From Candidatus Planktophila lacus (lineage in GTDB: Bacteria; Actinomycetota; Actinomycetes; Nanopelagicales; Nanopelagicaceae), in contig NZ_CP016780.1 of assembly GCF_002288325.1 (NCBI RefSeq), forward strand, positions 1 to 64,000: DNA of 64,000 nucleotides, given 5' to 3'. Shown here piece by piece: positions 38,809-48,168 of this stretch. A model generated the notes under the pieces. That model was not told the DNA's origin. It worked only from the letters and a program-made list of their open reading frames with translations, and searched no databases. Numbering within the stretch: position 1 is the stretch's first letter; each line of letters starts with the position of its first letter. A program made the position numbers and the translations under genes.

Positions 38809-40331
38809 TGAAAAAACGCACCCCTTTTCTCACCGCTCTAACTCTCGCCTTTGCACTCGTTGCAACAGGATGTGCTTCCAATGTAGCGATTGAAAAACCA
38901 CTCTCTGATTTAGCTGCCTATGAAAACCAGAAACTCGACTGGGCAACTTGCTACGAAGATTTCGAGTGCACCGACTTGCGCGTACCAATTGATTACGCCG
39001 ACTTAACCGTTGGAACATTCAAGTTAGCCGTGCTTCGCTACAAAGCCCAAGATCAAAAGAATCGCATTGGCTCACTAATCGTTAACCCCGGCGGCCCCGG
39101 CGGCTCTGGCGTTGACTACGCCTATAACGCCGAATACGTCTTTGATCCCGATGTTCTCGATCGTTACGACATCGTGGGCTTCGACCCTCGCGGTGTCGAC
39201 CGCAGCGCACCAATTGAATGTTTAACCGATGAAGAAACCGATGCCAGTTACGCATCTGATGCCAAGCCCGACACCGAGGCAGAACTCGAAAAGGCGCTCG
39301 CGGATTCAGAGGATTTCATCAAGAAATGCGAAGAGAAGAACGAATTCTTAACCCATTACTCAACAGCAGAATCTGCCCGTGACATGGACATCCTGCGCGC
39401 AGCACTTGGCGATAAGAAAATTAATTTCTTCGGAAAATCCTACGGAACCTACCTCGGCACACTTTATGCCCAGTTCTTCCCAGACAAAGTCGGCCGCATG
39501 ATTCTCGATGGCGCACTAGATCCAAACATTTCAATCCTCGAGCAAAACATTTCTCAAGCAGTTGGCTTCGACATTGCACTCGATGCATTCCTTGCAGACT
39601 GCGCAAAACAAGATGATTGCCCACTTCCTGCAAACCGCCAAGAAGCAATAGCCGCAATCATCGCACTCTTCACAACGGCGGCCACCAATCCACTTCCACG
39701 CAAAACAAAAGTTGAAAATGACGACCGCGTAGCCACCGAATCACTGATTATTCTCGGCACCGCATCAGCTCTTTACGATGACGCTGACGGTTGGCCAAAA
39801 CTTCGCACCGCATTCCTTGAAGGCCAACGTGGTTTTGGTGACACATTCCTTGATCTTGCCGATCAATACACCGGCCGCTCATCAGATGGCATGTACATGT
39901 CCAACGAGCTAGATTCCGGCGCCATCATCGACTGTCTTGATTGGCCCGACACTCGCGGCATCGACAAAACAAAAGAAGATGCAAAACGCTTCACCGACCG
40001 CGCACCAGTCTTCGGTCCATACCTTGCTTACACAAATATCGCCTGCAAGTTCTTAACACCAGCCCCTAAAGACAAACTCACGCGCACCACAAACAAAATT
40101 ACTTCTATTAATACCGCGCCAATAATTGTCATCGGTACAACCCGCGACCCTGCCACCCCTTACGACTGGGCAGTTGGTCTCCACGAAATATTCACTACTT
40201 CAAAACTAATCTCCCTCGACGCCGATGGCCACACCGGCCAAGGCCGTGGCAGCGCCTGCGTTGATAACGCCGTGGATTCCTACTTACTCCAAGGCAAAAT
40301 GCCTAAGAAAAACTTAACCTGCACCCTTTAG
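38808..40331 (+). CDS. Exported lipoprotein alpha/beta-hydrolase (tripeptidyl aminopeptidase-like)
   Basis: The 507-residue protein has a lipoprotein signal: MKKRTPFL, hydrophobic stretch, then VATGC with the lipid-bearing Cys22. The catalytic triad is visible: Ser211 in GKSYGTY, Asp447 in TTRDPATP and His475 in DADGHTGQGRG. The family includes Streptomyces tripeptidyl aminopeptidases and mycobacterial Rv2223c/Rv2672, which clip peptides outside the cell. The ATG at 38808 overlaps the holB stop and gives a proper signal peptide, so it is preferred to a start 5 codons earlier. It would help a heterotroph use environmental peptides. Confidence 0.9.
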   Translation: MKKRTPFLTALTLAFALVATGCASNVAIEKPLSDLAAYENQKLDWATCYEDFECTDLRVPIDYADLTVGTFKLAVLRYKAQDQKNRIGSLIVNPGGPGGSGVDYAYNAEYVFDPDVLDRYDIVGFDPRGVDRSAPIECLTDEETDASYASDAKPDTEAELEKALADSEDFIKKCEEKNEFLTHYSTAESARDMDILRAALGDKKINFFGKSYGTYLGTLYAQFFPDKVGRMILDGALDPNISILEQNISQAVGFDIALDAFLADCAKQDDCPLPANRQEAIAAIIALFTTAATNPLPRKTKVENDDRVATESLIILGTASALYDDADGWPKLRTAFLEGQRGFGDTFLDLADQYTGRSSDGMYMSNELDSGAIIDCLDWPDTRGIDKTKEDAKRFTDRAPVFGPYLAYTNIACKFLTPAPKDKLTRTTNKITSINTAPIIVIGTTRDPATPYDWAVGLHEIFTTSKLISLDADGHTGQGRGSACVDNAVDSYLLQGKMPKKNLTCTL

Positions 40332-41905
40332 GCAGGAACTTGCTTGTAACCCTTAGGGCAAACGGGCTTAACTGCTAAAACCTTCTTCACAGTCTTACCT
40401 TTCACACATTTTATTGCGACCATTTTATTGGAAGGAGAAGTCTCCGATTTCCCTTCAATGGGCGGCGGAATGTCTTTACCCATTCGGATTTTTATGGTCG
40501 GTGATGAATAACCAAATCCGGCAATATTGAATCGGAAATTTCCATCTTCTGTTGTGGCGGCAACAGTCGTGACAGACGTCTTGCCATCCGAATTAACAAT
40601 TTGAACTTCAGCTCTCGCCGATGCCGTTGCTTCGCCCCAACGGCATTTAGCCAATTCAGTCGGTATATAAAGTGTATAAAAACCCTTATTTGCCAAACCT
40701 CTCTCATCTAAGTGTGGAGAAGCGACCCTAAAAGTAAAGGAGTTATTTGTTTCGTCCCATTCAGGCGGAGAGGTTTGAAACATAGTTGCATTTGAAAATA
40801 CTGCTCCCTGGAAGACCCGTGCGTTAGCAGAGTATCCATATACATCCATGATGCATTTGGTTGCACTTTTGTCGGCTGCCATTTCATAGAAGAAGGAAGA
40901 GTCCAATGACCAAGATGAAAGAGTAGCGACCGTGCGTACTCCTCCAGGCGCCGACTCCCATCTTCCTAAACTTTCGGGGTCCCAACCTTCTTCATTTGTG
41001 TAAGTAAATGCCTTGTTATAAAGCCTATTTATGCTTCCACATGGCCCCTTTGTTTTCATTCGAACTTCGGCACACCAAGTTGGATCAAAGTATTTATCCG
41101 CATTCGCCACTGGAATATCATTAGTAAGTCCAATAGGTACAAATGCAGGAGATCCAGTTATCTCCAAATAGCCTTCTGGTCCATTCCTATCAATTTTTGG
41201 TTCTGAAATGCGGCCGAAAAACCACCCAGTTAGGGATTTAATGTAAACCCCCATTCGCAGTCGAACTTGGTACTCAAATCCTTTTGAAAACTCTTCAACG
41301 CGCAACTTGTCTTGCGTTACGACACCACTGTTTACAGGGTAACTACTTGGGATAAGTTCTGATTTAAATGTCATCTGACAACAATTATCAGTGCTACCAA
41401 TAAATCTAGTTCTCAATAAATAGTCATTTCCAGCTGAATGAGGTGAACCAGTCATTGTCCAGAGCGATGCCTTGTCGCCACTAGGTCTACCACTATTCTC
41501 ATCAGACGCGATTGGCCCAACTATGACTTTCCCCTTAACTATCGTTGTAGTTGGTTCTCCTAATTGAACCTTGCTCAACGCCGCGATCTGCCAAGAGTTT
41601 GAACCTTGTTTCCGATAAGAAACTTTTTCAATGCAAGTCGTGTAATTCAAATCAATTTTTTTAAGACTCCCGCATGGAGCAAGCACTGATTGAAAAGAAT
41701 TTGCACCGCTATTTCCAGTGATCCAGCTATGGTCATCCTGAATTGAAGTTAGTGCGCTAAATCCAAAAAGAGCTCTAACTTGGTCAGCAGGCAAAGTGCT
41801 CAAACGATCCATGTCCCAGACAGTTCTCTTCTGTTCAGCAGACACGGGCGCTGCACAAGCGATCAAAAGCCCAAAGACCATAACAGCCGCCGCCATCTTC
41901 TTCAT
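40328..41905 (-). CDS. Exported protein of unknown function, paralogue B
   Basis: This 525-residue paralogue of the protein at 32157-33749 is similar along its whole length, including the C-terminal CVKGKTVKKV and CPKGYKQ motif. The signal peptide can be read two ways: cleavage at VSA/EQ, or a lipobox LIAC at residues 14-17, which would make it a lipoprotein, unlike paralogue A. The ATG at 41905 gives the signal peptide; the longer open frame upstream has no export signal. Extra cysteines (DNCCQ, PTWCAE, KGPCGS) distinguish it from paralogue A. It is convergent with the hydrolase gene, overlapping by 4 bases. Confidence 0.84.
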   Translation of the reverse strand: MKKMAAAVMVFGLLIACAAPVSAEQKRTVWDMDRLSTLPADQVRALFGFSALTSIQDDHSWITGNSGANSFQSVLAPCGSLKKIDLNYTTCIEKVSYRKQGSNSWQIAALSKVQLGEPTTTIVKGKVIVGPIASDENSGRPSGDKASLWTMTGSPHSAGNDYLLRTRFIGSTDNCCQMTFKSELIPSSYPVNSGVVTQDKLRVEEFSKGFEYQVRLRMGVYIKSLTGWFFGRISEPKIDRNGPEGYLEITGSPAFVPIGLTNDIPVANADKYFDPTWCAEVRMKTKGPCGSINRLYNKAFTYTNEEGWDPESLGRWESAPGGVRTVATLSSWSLDSSFFYEMAADKSATKCIMDVYGYSANARVFQGAVFSNATMFQTSPPEWDETNNSFTFRVASPHLDERGLANKGFYTLYIPTELAKCRWGEATASARAEVQIVNSDGKTSVTTVAATTEDGNFRFNIAGFGYSSPTIKIRMGKDIPPPIEGKSETSPSNKMVAIKCVKGKTVKKVLAVKPVCPKGYKQVPA

Positions 41906-41988
41906 ACCCAAAGAATAGGCACCCCAACCGCACGAAACCAGCCTCAACTTGGTAAACACCACCCCATTCCATGGTGCAAAATTGCCCC

Positions 41989-42633
41989 ATGCGCTTAGAC
42001 CATGTCTCATATGTAACTTCCCATGATCAATTAGCCGACACCGTGCAACGCCTGGGTTCGCGCCTAGGAACAACATTTGTCGATGGCGGTATTCACCCAC
42101 GTTTTGGAACTCGTAACTTCACCGCACCGCTTCTCGATGGAAAATACATCGAAGTTGTTTGCCCACTAGATCACCCAGCAACCGAACAAACACCATGGGG
42201 TAAAGCAGTTTCAAAGAAAGCCCAAGAAGGTGGCGGATGGCTTACTTGGGTATTTAGCACCGAAGACATTGCACCAATTGAAGAAAAGTTCGGCCGCAAG
42301 GCTGTAGATGGTCACCGCACACGTCCAGATGGAACAGACCTTAAGTGGAAGCAAATTGGCGTAAAGGAAATTACTGATTCAAGAGAACTGCCGTTCTTTA
42401 TCGAATGGTTAACTGAAGATCATCCATCAAAAGACGGTTCAACTGTTTCCAAGATTGAAAAGATTGTCATTTCAGATAAAGATCAGCTTTCTGATTCATG
42501 GTTTAAATCTGAAATCCTCGGTGCTCTCGAAAACGTTTCAATCGATTGGGTTGATCCTTCAAGCCAAGATGGCGAAACTGGAATCGTTTCCGTCCATTTG
42601 AGCACGCCGAACGGTTCGGTAGTGCTGGATTAG
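41989..42633 (+). CDS. VOC-superfamily (glyoxalase-like) protein
   Basis: The 214-residue protein begins MRLDHVSYVTS, the first metal-ligand strand of the vicinal-oxygen-chelate fold, and has a second possible ligand in YIEVVCPLDHP. The family spans dioxygenases, isomerases and resistance proteins, and the substrate cannot be inferred. Start 41989 is chosen because VOC folds open with this strand; an ATG 6 codons upstream is possible. It is the last gene before the AT-rich glycan locus. Confidence 0.75.
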   Translation: MRLDHVSYVTSHDQLADTVQRLGSRLGTTFVDGGIHPRFGTRNFTAPLLDGKYIEVVCPLDHPATEQTPWGKAVSKKAQEGGGWLTWVFSTEDIAPIEEKFGRKAVDGHRTRPDGTDLKWKQIGVKEITDSRELPFFIEWLTEDHPSKDGSTVSKIEKIVISDKDQLSDSWFKSEILGALENVSIDWVDPSSQDGETGIVSVHLSTPNGSVVLD

Positions 42634-42656
42634 AAACATTTCTAAGCGTATTAAAC

Positions 42657-43355
42657 TCATTTAAGTTTTAGAAATATTCTTTTCGGTAAAATTCTTACTA
42701 TGATGAAAAGATATTTAAGAACACTTGGTGCGTAAACTAGGCTTTTGCTCTTTGATAGCCCCTTTACGGATAGCAAAGCAACATGTTCTGGCGTTATAGA
42801 AAAGGGACGATTGCCTAATCGTTTTGTCATTTTCGTCACGACGAAACCAGGCCTAACTATGCATACATTAACTCCTGAATTATGCAGGTAATCAGAGAGC
42901 CCTCTCGCATAGAAATCTAGTCCAGCCTTAGTGGCACCGTATATATAATTTTCTTGCCTAGGCCTCAAAGACGCGACACTGCTGATGACTAGAATGGATC
43001 CATGGCCTTGCCATAACATCTTTTCGGAAACTGTCTTTAATGCAGCAATCGAGTTAGTGAAATTTATATTACATTGCTCAACCATTTGAGAGACACTAGA
43101 TTCGGGAGCAATACTCCCAAGCATTCCACTAGCGAGAATGAAAAGATCTATGTCAGCCCCATTAAATGAGTTCTCGATAACCTGTTCGTCAAATTTTGCA
43201 TTTAAATCTAGAATATAGTCAGCCATTTCGCTGATTCCTAGGCGCACAATTTTTGCATCTGGCGAAATATGCAATTTTTTCAAAATTGCATTCGCGATAT
43301 CACTGTTTGATCCTAAAACTAAAACATTCTGATACTCGCCGAAGCTATTCTTCAC
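42657..43355 (-). CDS. dprE2: Decaprenylphosphoryl-2-keto-ribose reductase-like SDR
   Basis: The 232-residue short-chain dehydrogenase has a nucleotide-binding N-terminus (VLVLGSNSDIANAI) and the catalytic Ser in VISSVAS with Tyr139-xxx-Lys143 (YGATK). It follows DprE1 with a 4-base overlap. DprE1 and DprE2 together epimerise decaprenylphosphoryl-ribose to decaprenylphosphoryl-arabinose, the only known arabinofuranose donor for actinobacterial wall arabinan. It is slightly shorter than the mycobacterial enzyme. Confidence 0.87.
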   Translation of the reverse strand: MKNSFGEYQNVLVLGSNSDIANAILKKLHISPDAKIVRLGISEMADYILDLNAKFDEQVIENSFNGADIDLFILASGMLGSIAPESSVSQMVEQCNINFTNSIAALKTVSEKMLWQGHGSILVISSVASLRPRQENYIYGATKAGLDFYARGLSDYLHNSGVNVCIVRPGFVVTKMTKRLGNRPFSITPEHVALLSVKGLSKSKSLVYAPSVLKYLFIIVRILPKRIFLKLK

Positions 43356-44686
43356 AGGTCAAGTCTCCTAGATTGATCCGAGACCCAAAAGCCAAGCGGG
43401 TCCATTTCCATTTTTATCCTTTTCCATTCCGAGAATTGCTCATACATGCTACGAAATACTCTTTGCGACAAACGCGAATCCTTAACCAAGTAAACTTTAC
43501 CGCCCATTTCTATGATGCGTCGATCCAAGTATTCAAGAAAATCACTCAAATTCGGTGTATTCCTCGGTACATCAATCGCTAGGGACCAACCAGGCTGCGT
43601 AAAACCCAAGAAACCAAGTGAATTAGGGCCCAATTTTTTTAATACGGACATAGGCGAAGCAATACGATTCTCCCTCAGCATGATCAATAACTCGTCTAGG
43701 AATTCGAATTTATTATCCGGAATAACAAATTGATACTGTAGAAAACCAGGCTTACCATAAAGATAATTCCAGTTCCCTACGGAATCTAAAGGGTGCATAA
43801 ATTTACGAACATCCACATTTTTTCTAAACGAGGGCTTGTTAAACCAAACTGAATTAAATAGGCGAACCGTGAATGGAGTAATAATGTTAAACCCGCGGCT
43901 AAAAAAAAGTCTAATTTTACGCGGTTCTGAGGCTTTAAACAAACTTCGTCCAGTAAATCCTGTTAATTCAGTGCGTTTTGAATGATTTCCTAGAGTCAAT
44001 ATCCCTCGTCCCGAATAATCACCTGAAATATCAATCCACGCCACGGAGTACTGAAATAATTTGTCTTGTGTTTGTAACAGGTCAGAAAGTTCAGCAAGAC
44101 TTTGAAATCTGAGATTCTTCGTAGAGATATAGGAAGACTCTATGGATTTTAATTTAATATCAGCTTCGAGAATTGTTCCAGTTAATCCTAAGCCGGCACA
44201 AGTAGCCCGAAACCAATCTCGCGTACTTCCTTCTGGGAACAAATCTCGCTCATCTCCATTAGCTAACAAAATTCTAATTCTTGCAACGTGGTCGCAAAAT
44301 GACCCGACTTTATGATGCGATTTTCCGTGAATGTCAGCGGCGATGGCTCCACCAATTGTCACATATTCAGTCCCAGGAACAACAAAAGGATATTTATGTT
44401 TAGCAATGGCTGCACGTTCCAATTCGCCAAGCGTGACGCCCGACCCACAACATACCAAATTGGCATTTTCAAGAAATGTGATTGATTTTAGAAACTTAGT
44501 CGAAATTGAAACACCATTTGAATTCAGAGCTGAATCGCCATAGGACCTTAAATTCCCCGTGGCTATAGCTCCGCGCCCGTCCGAATCTGAATTGAAGTCA
44601 TCCGAAGATGAAGCAATTCGCCTTGGCCTAGAAAAAATAGTTCTACCCCAACCTGCATGTGGAGTTGGTTCGACGAGGTTAACCAT
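43352..44686 (-). CDS. dprE1: Decaprenylphosphoryl-beta-D-ribose oxidase
   Basis: The 444-residue FAD enzyme oxidises the 2' position of decaprenylphosphoryl-ribose. FAD-binding motifs are NLRSYGDSA (45-53) and IGGAIAADIHGKSHHKVGSF (111-130), the latter nearly identical to the mycobacterial motif around the FAD-linked His132. The catalytic Lys is at about 402 in YLVKDSR. At the position of mycobacterial Cys387, the residue attacked by benzothiazinone drugs, the sequence reads GWSLAIDVP, with Ala370. It overlaps ubiA by 8 bases and dprE2 by 4. Confidence 0.93.
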   Translation of the reverse strand: MVNLVEPTPHAGWGRTIFSRPRRIASSSDDFNSDSDGRGAIATGNLRSYGDSALNSNGVSISTKFLKSITFLENANLVCCGSGVTLGELERAAIAKHKYPFVVPGTEYVTIGGAIAADIHGKSHHKVGSFCDHVARIRILLANGDERDLFPEGSTRDWFRATCAGLGLTGTILEADIKLKSIESSYISTKNLRFQSLAELSDLLQTQDKLFQYSVAWIDISGDYSGRGILTLGNHSKRTELTGFTGRSLFKASEPRKIRLFFSRGFNIITPFTVRLFNSVWFNKPSFRKNVDVRKFMHPLDSVGNWNYLYGKPGFLQYQFVIPDNKFEFLDELLIMLRENRIASPMSVLKKLGPNSLGFLGFTQPGWSLAIDVPRNTPNLSDFLEYLDRRIIEMGGKVYLVKDSRLSQRVFRSMYEQFSEWKRIKMEMDPLGFWVSDQSRRLDL

Positions 44687-45551
44687 AAATTGGAACCGCC
44701 AGAAGTACTATGACAACAATTCCGCATAGCGGAATGACGTAATCTTGGAAAATTAAATGTTCAGGGCTCTCCGCGTTTTCAAGTCCCCGCATCCAAGAAT
44801 ATCTCAAAAGTCCGGTGAGCATTGGAAACAGACTTGCCTTCACCCAGACGCTATCAGGGTACGTGCCTAACGCCCAAAGGAAATATGCGGTAAGGCATAG
44901 AGTAATTGCAAGGGTAATAACAGACTCCAAAAAGCTAACTGAATACCGCAAAACGACCTTGCGTGCATGTTGTTTCGGATACTTTTGTAATTCTGAAAGC
45001 CTCTTCGTGGCAATTATGAAGAGGGAGCCAAAAATAACAACAATCAAGAAATGTTCGGACACTGGAAGACCCAACAAAGCTGCACCCGCTAAAGGGCGAA
45101 GTAGAAAACCAAAAGTTAACATCACCATTTCAACAACAGGAACGTGTTTCAAGCCCAACGAATACAACAAGGTGTTTACGAAGTAAACATAGATGCAAAA
45201 GAGAAAATCAAGTGGAACAAACTTAGCGAAGGCCAGAATCAACAAAATTAGCAACAAGTTTACAACAACAAAGTCAATAACCTTCAGATCACCCTTCGCA
45301 AACGGACGATGGGACTTTGAAGCGTTTAACGCGTCATTCTTTCTGTCGATCCAGTCATTGGTGACATATCCCAAACTTGCAATGAACGAAAAAATCATAA
45401 AGCCCGAAACTAGTTTTGTAGTTGTGTCGTAAGTAAAAGTTATTCCAGCCGCAAATGGGGCTGCGAAGAGAAGTACGTTTTTCACCCACTGTTTAGGCCT
45501 GACCAGGACGCAATATGATAAAACTTTGATGGAGAAAATCGAGTTCTTCAT
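44679..45551 (-). CDS. ubiA: Decaprenyl-phosphate phosphoribosyltransferase (UbiA family)
   Basis: The 290-residue polytopic prenyltransferase moves phosphoribose from PRPP to decaprenyl phosphate, the first step to decaprenylphosphoryl-arabinose. The magnesium motif NDWIDRKND (65-73, NDxxDxxxD) and the RPKQWVKN start match Rv3806c rather than quinone-synthesis UbiA. It is the first gene of the overlapping ubiA-dprE1-dprE2 operon. A divergent GT-C gene begins 108 bases away. Confidence 0.92.
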   Translation of the reverse strand: MKNSIFSIKVLSYCVLVRPKQWVKNVLLFAAPFAAGITFTYDTTTKLVSGFMIFSFIASLGYVTNDWIDRKNDALNASKSHRPFAKGDLKVIDFVVVNLLLILLILAFAKFVPLDFLFCIYVYFVNTLLYSLGLKHVPVVEMVMLTFGFLLRPLAGAALLGLPVSEHFLIVVIFGSLFIIATKRLSELQKYPKQHARKVVLRYSVSFLESVITLAITLCLTAYFLWALGTYPDSVWVKASLFPMLTGLLRYSWMRGLENAESPEHLIFQDYVIPLCGIVVIVLLAVPIYG

Positions 45552-45659
45552 GGCAAAATTCTAATCTGCGATGTCAACTCTTTCATGATTTTCGGTCGCA
45601 TTTTAGAAGAATAAATAAAACTCACCAATCTGAGTCTAAAATTAAGCGTTCCGCTACAT

Positions 45660-47387
45660 ATGAGCAATAGGATGTCAACTGTGGAAATTTTGAACGAACC
45701 AAAAAATCGACCAAGGTTTTCTATTTCTCTTAAAAAGAAATTTAATATCGCACCCCTCTTCATAACCGTATTAAGTGCTTTGATAGTGTTTTACATTGGC
45801 TATTTTCCCGAGATTTTTAACTTAGGTCAAAATATCCAGTCTCTTAAATCGTTGAGCGCTCAAACATCCTCAATTCATCTATCCGATGATGTAATGATTT
45901 CCTTGAGAGCGGGAATGAATATAGGTAGTGGCGGATTTCCTGATTTCAACTCAACAGATGTATCCCAACCATCTACTTCCTATTTAGCACCGTACATCTT
46001 TTTCTTCACTTCAAAAATTTTTGGAAATTTCTTTGGAGTTATCGCCTATGCATTTCTGGGTCTCTTTTCATATTTATTGACGTGCTACATATTGATGCGA
46101 AACACAAAATCAAAATTTCTTGGCTCAATTCTGATTATTGCTCTCACACTAACTTCTACGACTAGAAGCTATTCACTGAATGGATGGGATCATTTATTCC
46201 AAGGACTCTTTTTGGTGACCGCGACAAGTATTGCATTGAACAATATTACAAAAAAGTCCAGTGCGGTCGTATTCAGTTTGGCACTGGTTATGGCCGTACT
46301 TTCACGTCCGGATAGCCTTGTGTTAGTGATCGGAATGAGCCTAACAGCGCTTATTCAGAATCGTGACAGCATCCGAGTTTTTTTGAAAGCAATCATTTTT
46401 GCAGTTTTTGTATTTTTGTTATTTATTGTGGTTAATTGGGCACATTTCGGATGGATTCTTCCCACCACCACACGTTTGAAGTTCGATGCAAGCCCATCAT
46501 TCGGGTATTCAGCCAACTATCTTTTCCGAAATGGAATCATCAATTATTCTGTCATTACTTTGCTGTGTGTTCTCGTAGTTATTTGTTGTTTATTCATCGA
46601 TTTGCGAAAGAGAAAAGCATTAATACCTTTACTGTCGAGCGTAGTTATTACTAGTTTTATTACGACTTATAACAGCGATATATTTTCTGGAGGCCGATTG
46701 TACTGGGGCACCACCTGCGTGCTGATTTGCGTTGTACTAATGGCAATAGGAAATCCTTACAATCCCTTTCGCCCTTTCAAGAATTACCAGAGCAATCAAT
46801 TTAGAATCTCTTTGGTTCTGTCACTTTGCCTTATGTCTCTTAGTGCTTTTGGGACATTTTCCAGTGATTTTAGGAACCGTATTTTAGCTGTCTCTGTAAC
46901 TGAGCTCAGTAAGAATTCGTCTCCTACTTCCAAGCAATATTTGATTACAAGATGGATAAATATGAACTTAGACCCTTCAGATGGTTCTATTGGCATGTTT
47001 TATCTGGGTATGGCTTACCACCTACCAAGATATGAAATTGCGGATTTTCTTGGAAAGGCTGATGAAGTTATTGCAAGTTCGAACGTGAAGTGGGGACCAC
47101 CCGGGCATAACAAGTGGGACATTTCTAAATCAATTGCTAAGTGGAATCCACAAGTAATTATCCCCCCATCAAATATGTCTGAGTTGACTACGGAAGAAGC
47201 TAACTTAAGAAGTGGCGCACGGGCGGACTGGGGTTTTGGGCCAGATCTTAAACTCAATCAAACTATTCTTTCGGAGTATTCATATTGTTTCATCAGCGGC
47301 AAGTATTTAAACCAAAATGACTTTCACGGATTTTACCTTAAAAATAGTTTAAAAAATATTTACTCTAATGAATTAACTTGCGATTAG
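45660..47387 (+). CDS. GT-C membrane glycosyltransferase, AftB-like
   Basis: The 575-residue protein has about ten membrane helices. After the first helix comes an extracytoplasmic loop with SDDVMISLR (Asp76-Asp77), the acidic pair typical of GT-C enzymes that use polyprenyl-phosphate sugars. The soluble C-terminal part (about 430-575) resembles the periplasmic domain of arabinosyltransferases. Its neighbour ubiA is also the neighbour of mycobacterial aftB (Rv3805c), so arabinose transfer from decaprenylphosphoryl-arabinose is the best guess. Identity as AftB proper is not proven. The ATG at 45672 is an alternative start. Confidence 0.7.
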   Translation: MSNRMSTVEILNEPKNRPRFSISLKKKFNIAPLFITVLSALIVFYIGYFPEIFNLGQNIQSLKSLSAQTSSIHLSDDVMISLRAGMNIGSGGFPDFNSTDVSQPSTSYLAPYIFFFTSKIFGNFFGVIAYAFLGLFSYLLTCYILMRNTKSKFLGSILIIALTLTSTTRSYSLNGWDHLFQGLFLVTATSIALNNITKKSSAVVFSLALVMAVLSRPDSLVLVIGMSLTALIQNRDSIRVFLKAIIFAVFVFLLFIVVNWAHFGWILPTTTRLKFDASPSFGYSANYLFRNGIINYSVITLLCVLVVICCLFIDLRKRKALIPLLSSVVITSFITTYNSDIFSGGRLYWGTTCVLICVVLMAIGNPYNPFRPFKNYQSNQFRISLVLSLCLMSLSAFGTFSSDFRNRILAVSVTELSKNSSPTSKQYLITRWINMNLDPSDGSIGMFYLGMAYHLPRYEIADFLGKADEVIASSNVKWGPPGHNKWDISKSIAKWNPQVIIPPSNMSELTTEEANLRSGARADWGFGPDLKLNQTILSEYSYCFISGKYLNQNDFHGFYLKNSLKNIYSNELTCD

Positions 47388-47401
47388 AAGGTTATAAAAG
47401 C

Positions 47402-48148
47402 TCACCGGATTCTCATCATCTGTGAAATAAGGTTTTCCGAAACCTTTTCCCTATGAGACTTACTGGAAAAAACTATTCCAGTGCCGGAGCGAACTCCAGT
47501 CTCCAGTTTTGAATCTTCCTTTGGTACCCAAACTTCGAGATGTTCGTCTACCGGAATCAGGTTTAGACCAATTACCACGCTGTCATAAGAATCGAATTTG
47601 TATCCAGAATCAAGCTCTATTTGGAAATCATCGATTACGGCCAACCAATCTCCGCCCCATTCGATTAATGCGTTAAGTTCATCTTCCGTGGGTATTGCAT
47701 CGAGCCAATGGGCATCTAAATAGGCAAAGATCGAATTTGATTTCGAAACATTAAACAAAATTTCACGAATTTTCTGAGCTGAATCACCAACGATTAATTC
47801 GATGTCCAAATCTTTGTGATTATTTTCGAACCTCCTTTTGGCTCGTTGAGCAAAATAAGGATCAATTTCCACGGAATAGGTTTCGCAGTTAAAAATTCTA
47901 GCCAAATAGGGAGTTGAAGATCCAAGGTATGTCCCTGTTTCAATCACCGTCCCTATTTCTAAGTCTAGAGATAGTCCGGAGATTAAACGCATCCGCCTAA
48001 CTTGCCCATTGAATGGCAGAGATGACCAGTTGTCCATAAATACAGAGGGTTCAATATGATCTAAAAATAAATAGGCAACCGAGGTGGGAAAAAATTTTTT
48101 CGGAAGTTTATTTCTCAGCATTAACCACAACTTACCCTTGATTGACAC
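47402..48148 (-). CDS. Class I SAM-dependent methyltransferase
   Basis: The 248-residue protein has a Rossmann methyltransferase core: VIETGTYLGSSTPYLA (motif I), SVEIDP (motif II acidic residue) and LIVGDSAQKI. A DAHW motif follows. The sequence is of the Methyltransf_24 type found in polysaccharide loci. The acceptor is probably a sugar of the local glycan. It lies 20 bases downstream of the GT11 gene on the same strand, so they are likely co-transcribed. Confidence 0.8.
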   Translation of the reverse strand: MSIKGKLWLMLRNKLPKKFFPTSVAYLFLDHIEPSVFMDNWSSLPFNGQVRRMRLISGLSLDLEIGTVIETGTYLGSSTPYLARIFNCETYSVEIDPYFAQRAKRRFENNHKDLDIELIVGDSAQKIREILFNVSKSNSIFAYLDAHWLDAIPTEDELNALIEWGGDWLAVIDDFQIELDSGYKFDSYDSVVIGLNLIPVDEHLEVWVPKEDSKLETGVRSGTGIVFSSKSHREKVSENLISQMMRIR

Positions 48149-48168
48149 TCTCGAATCTTAACAGATGG

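Noticed and set aside
41906-42100. Extension of exported paralogue B over the VOC gene start
   Set aside because: The signal peptide begins at 41905, and the extension overlaps the start of the divergent gene.
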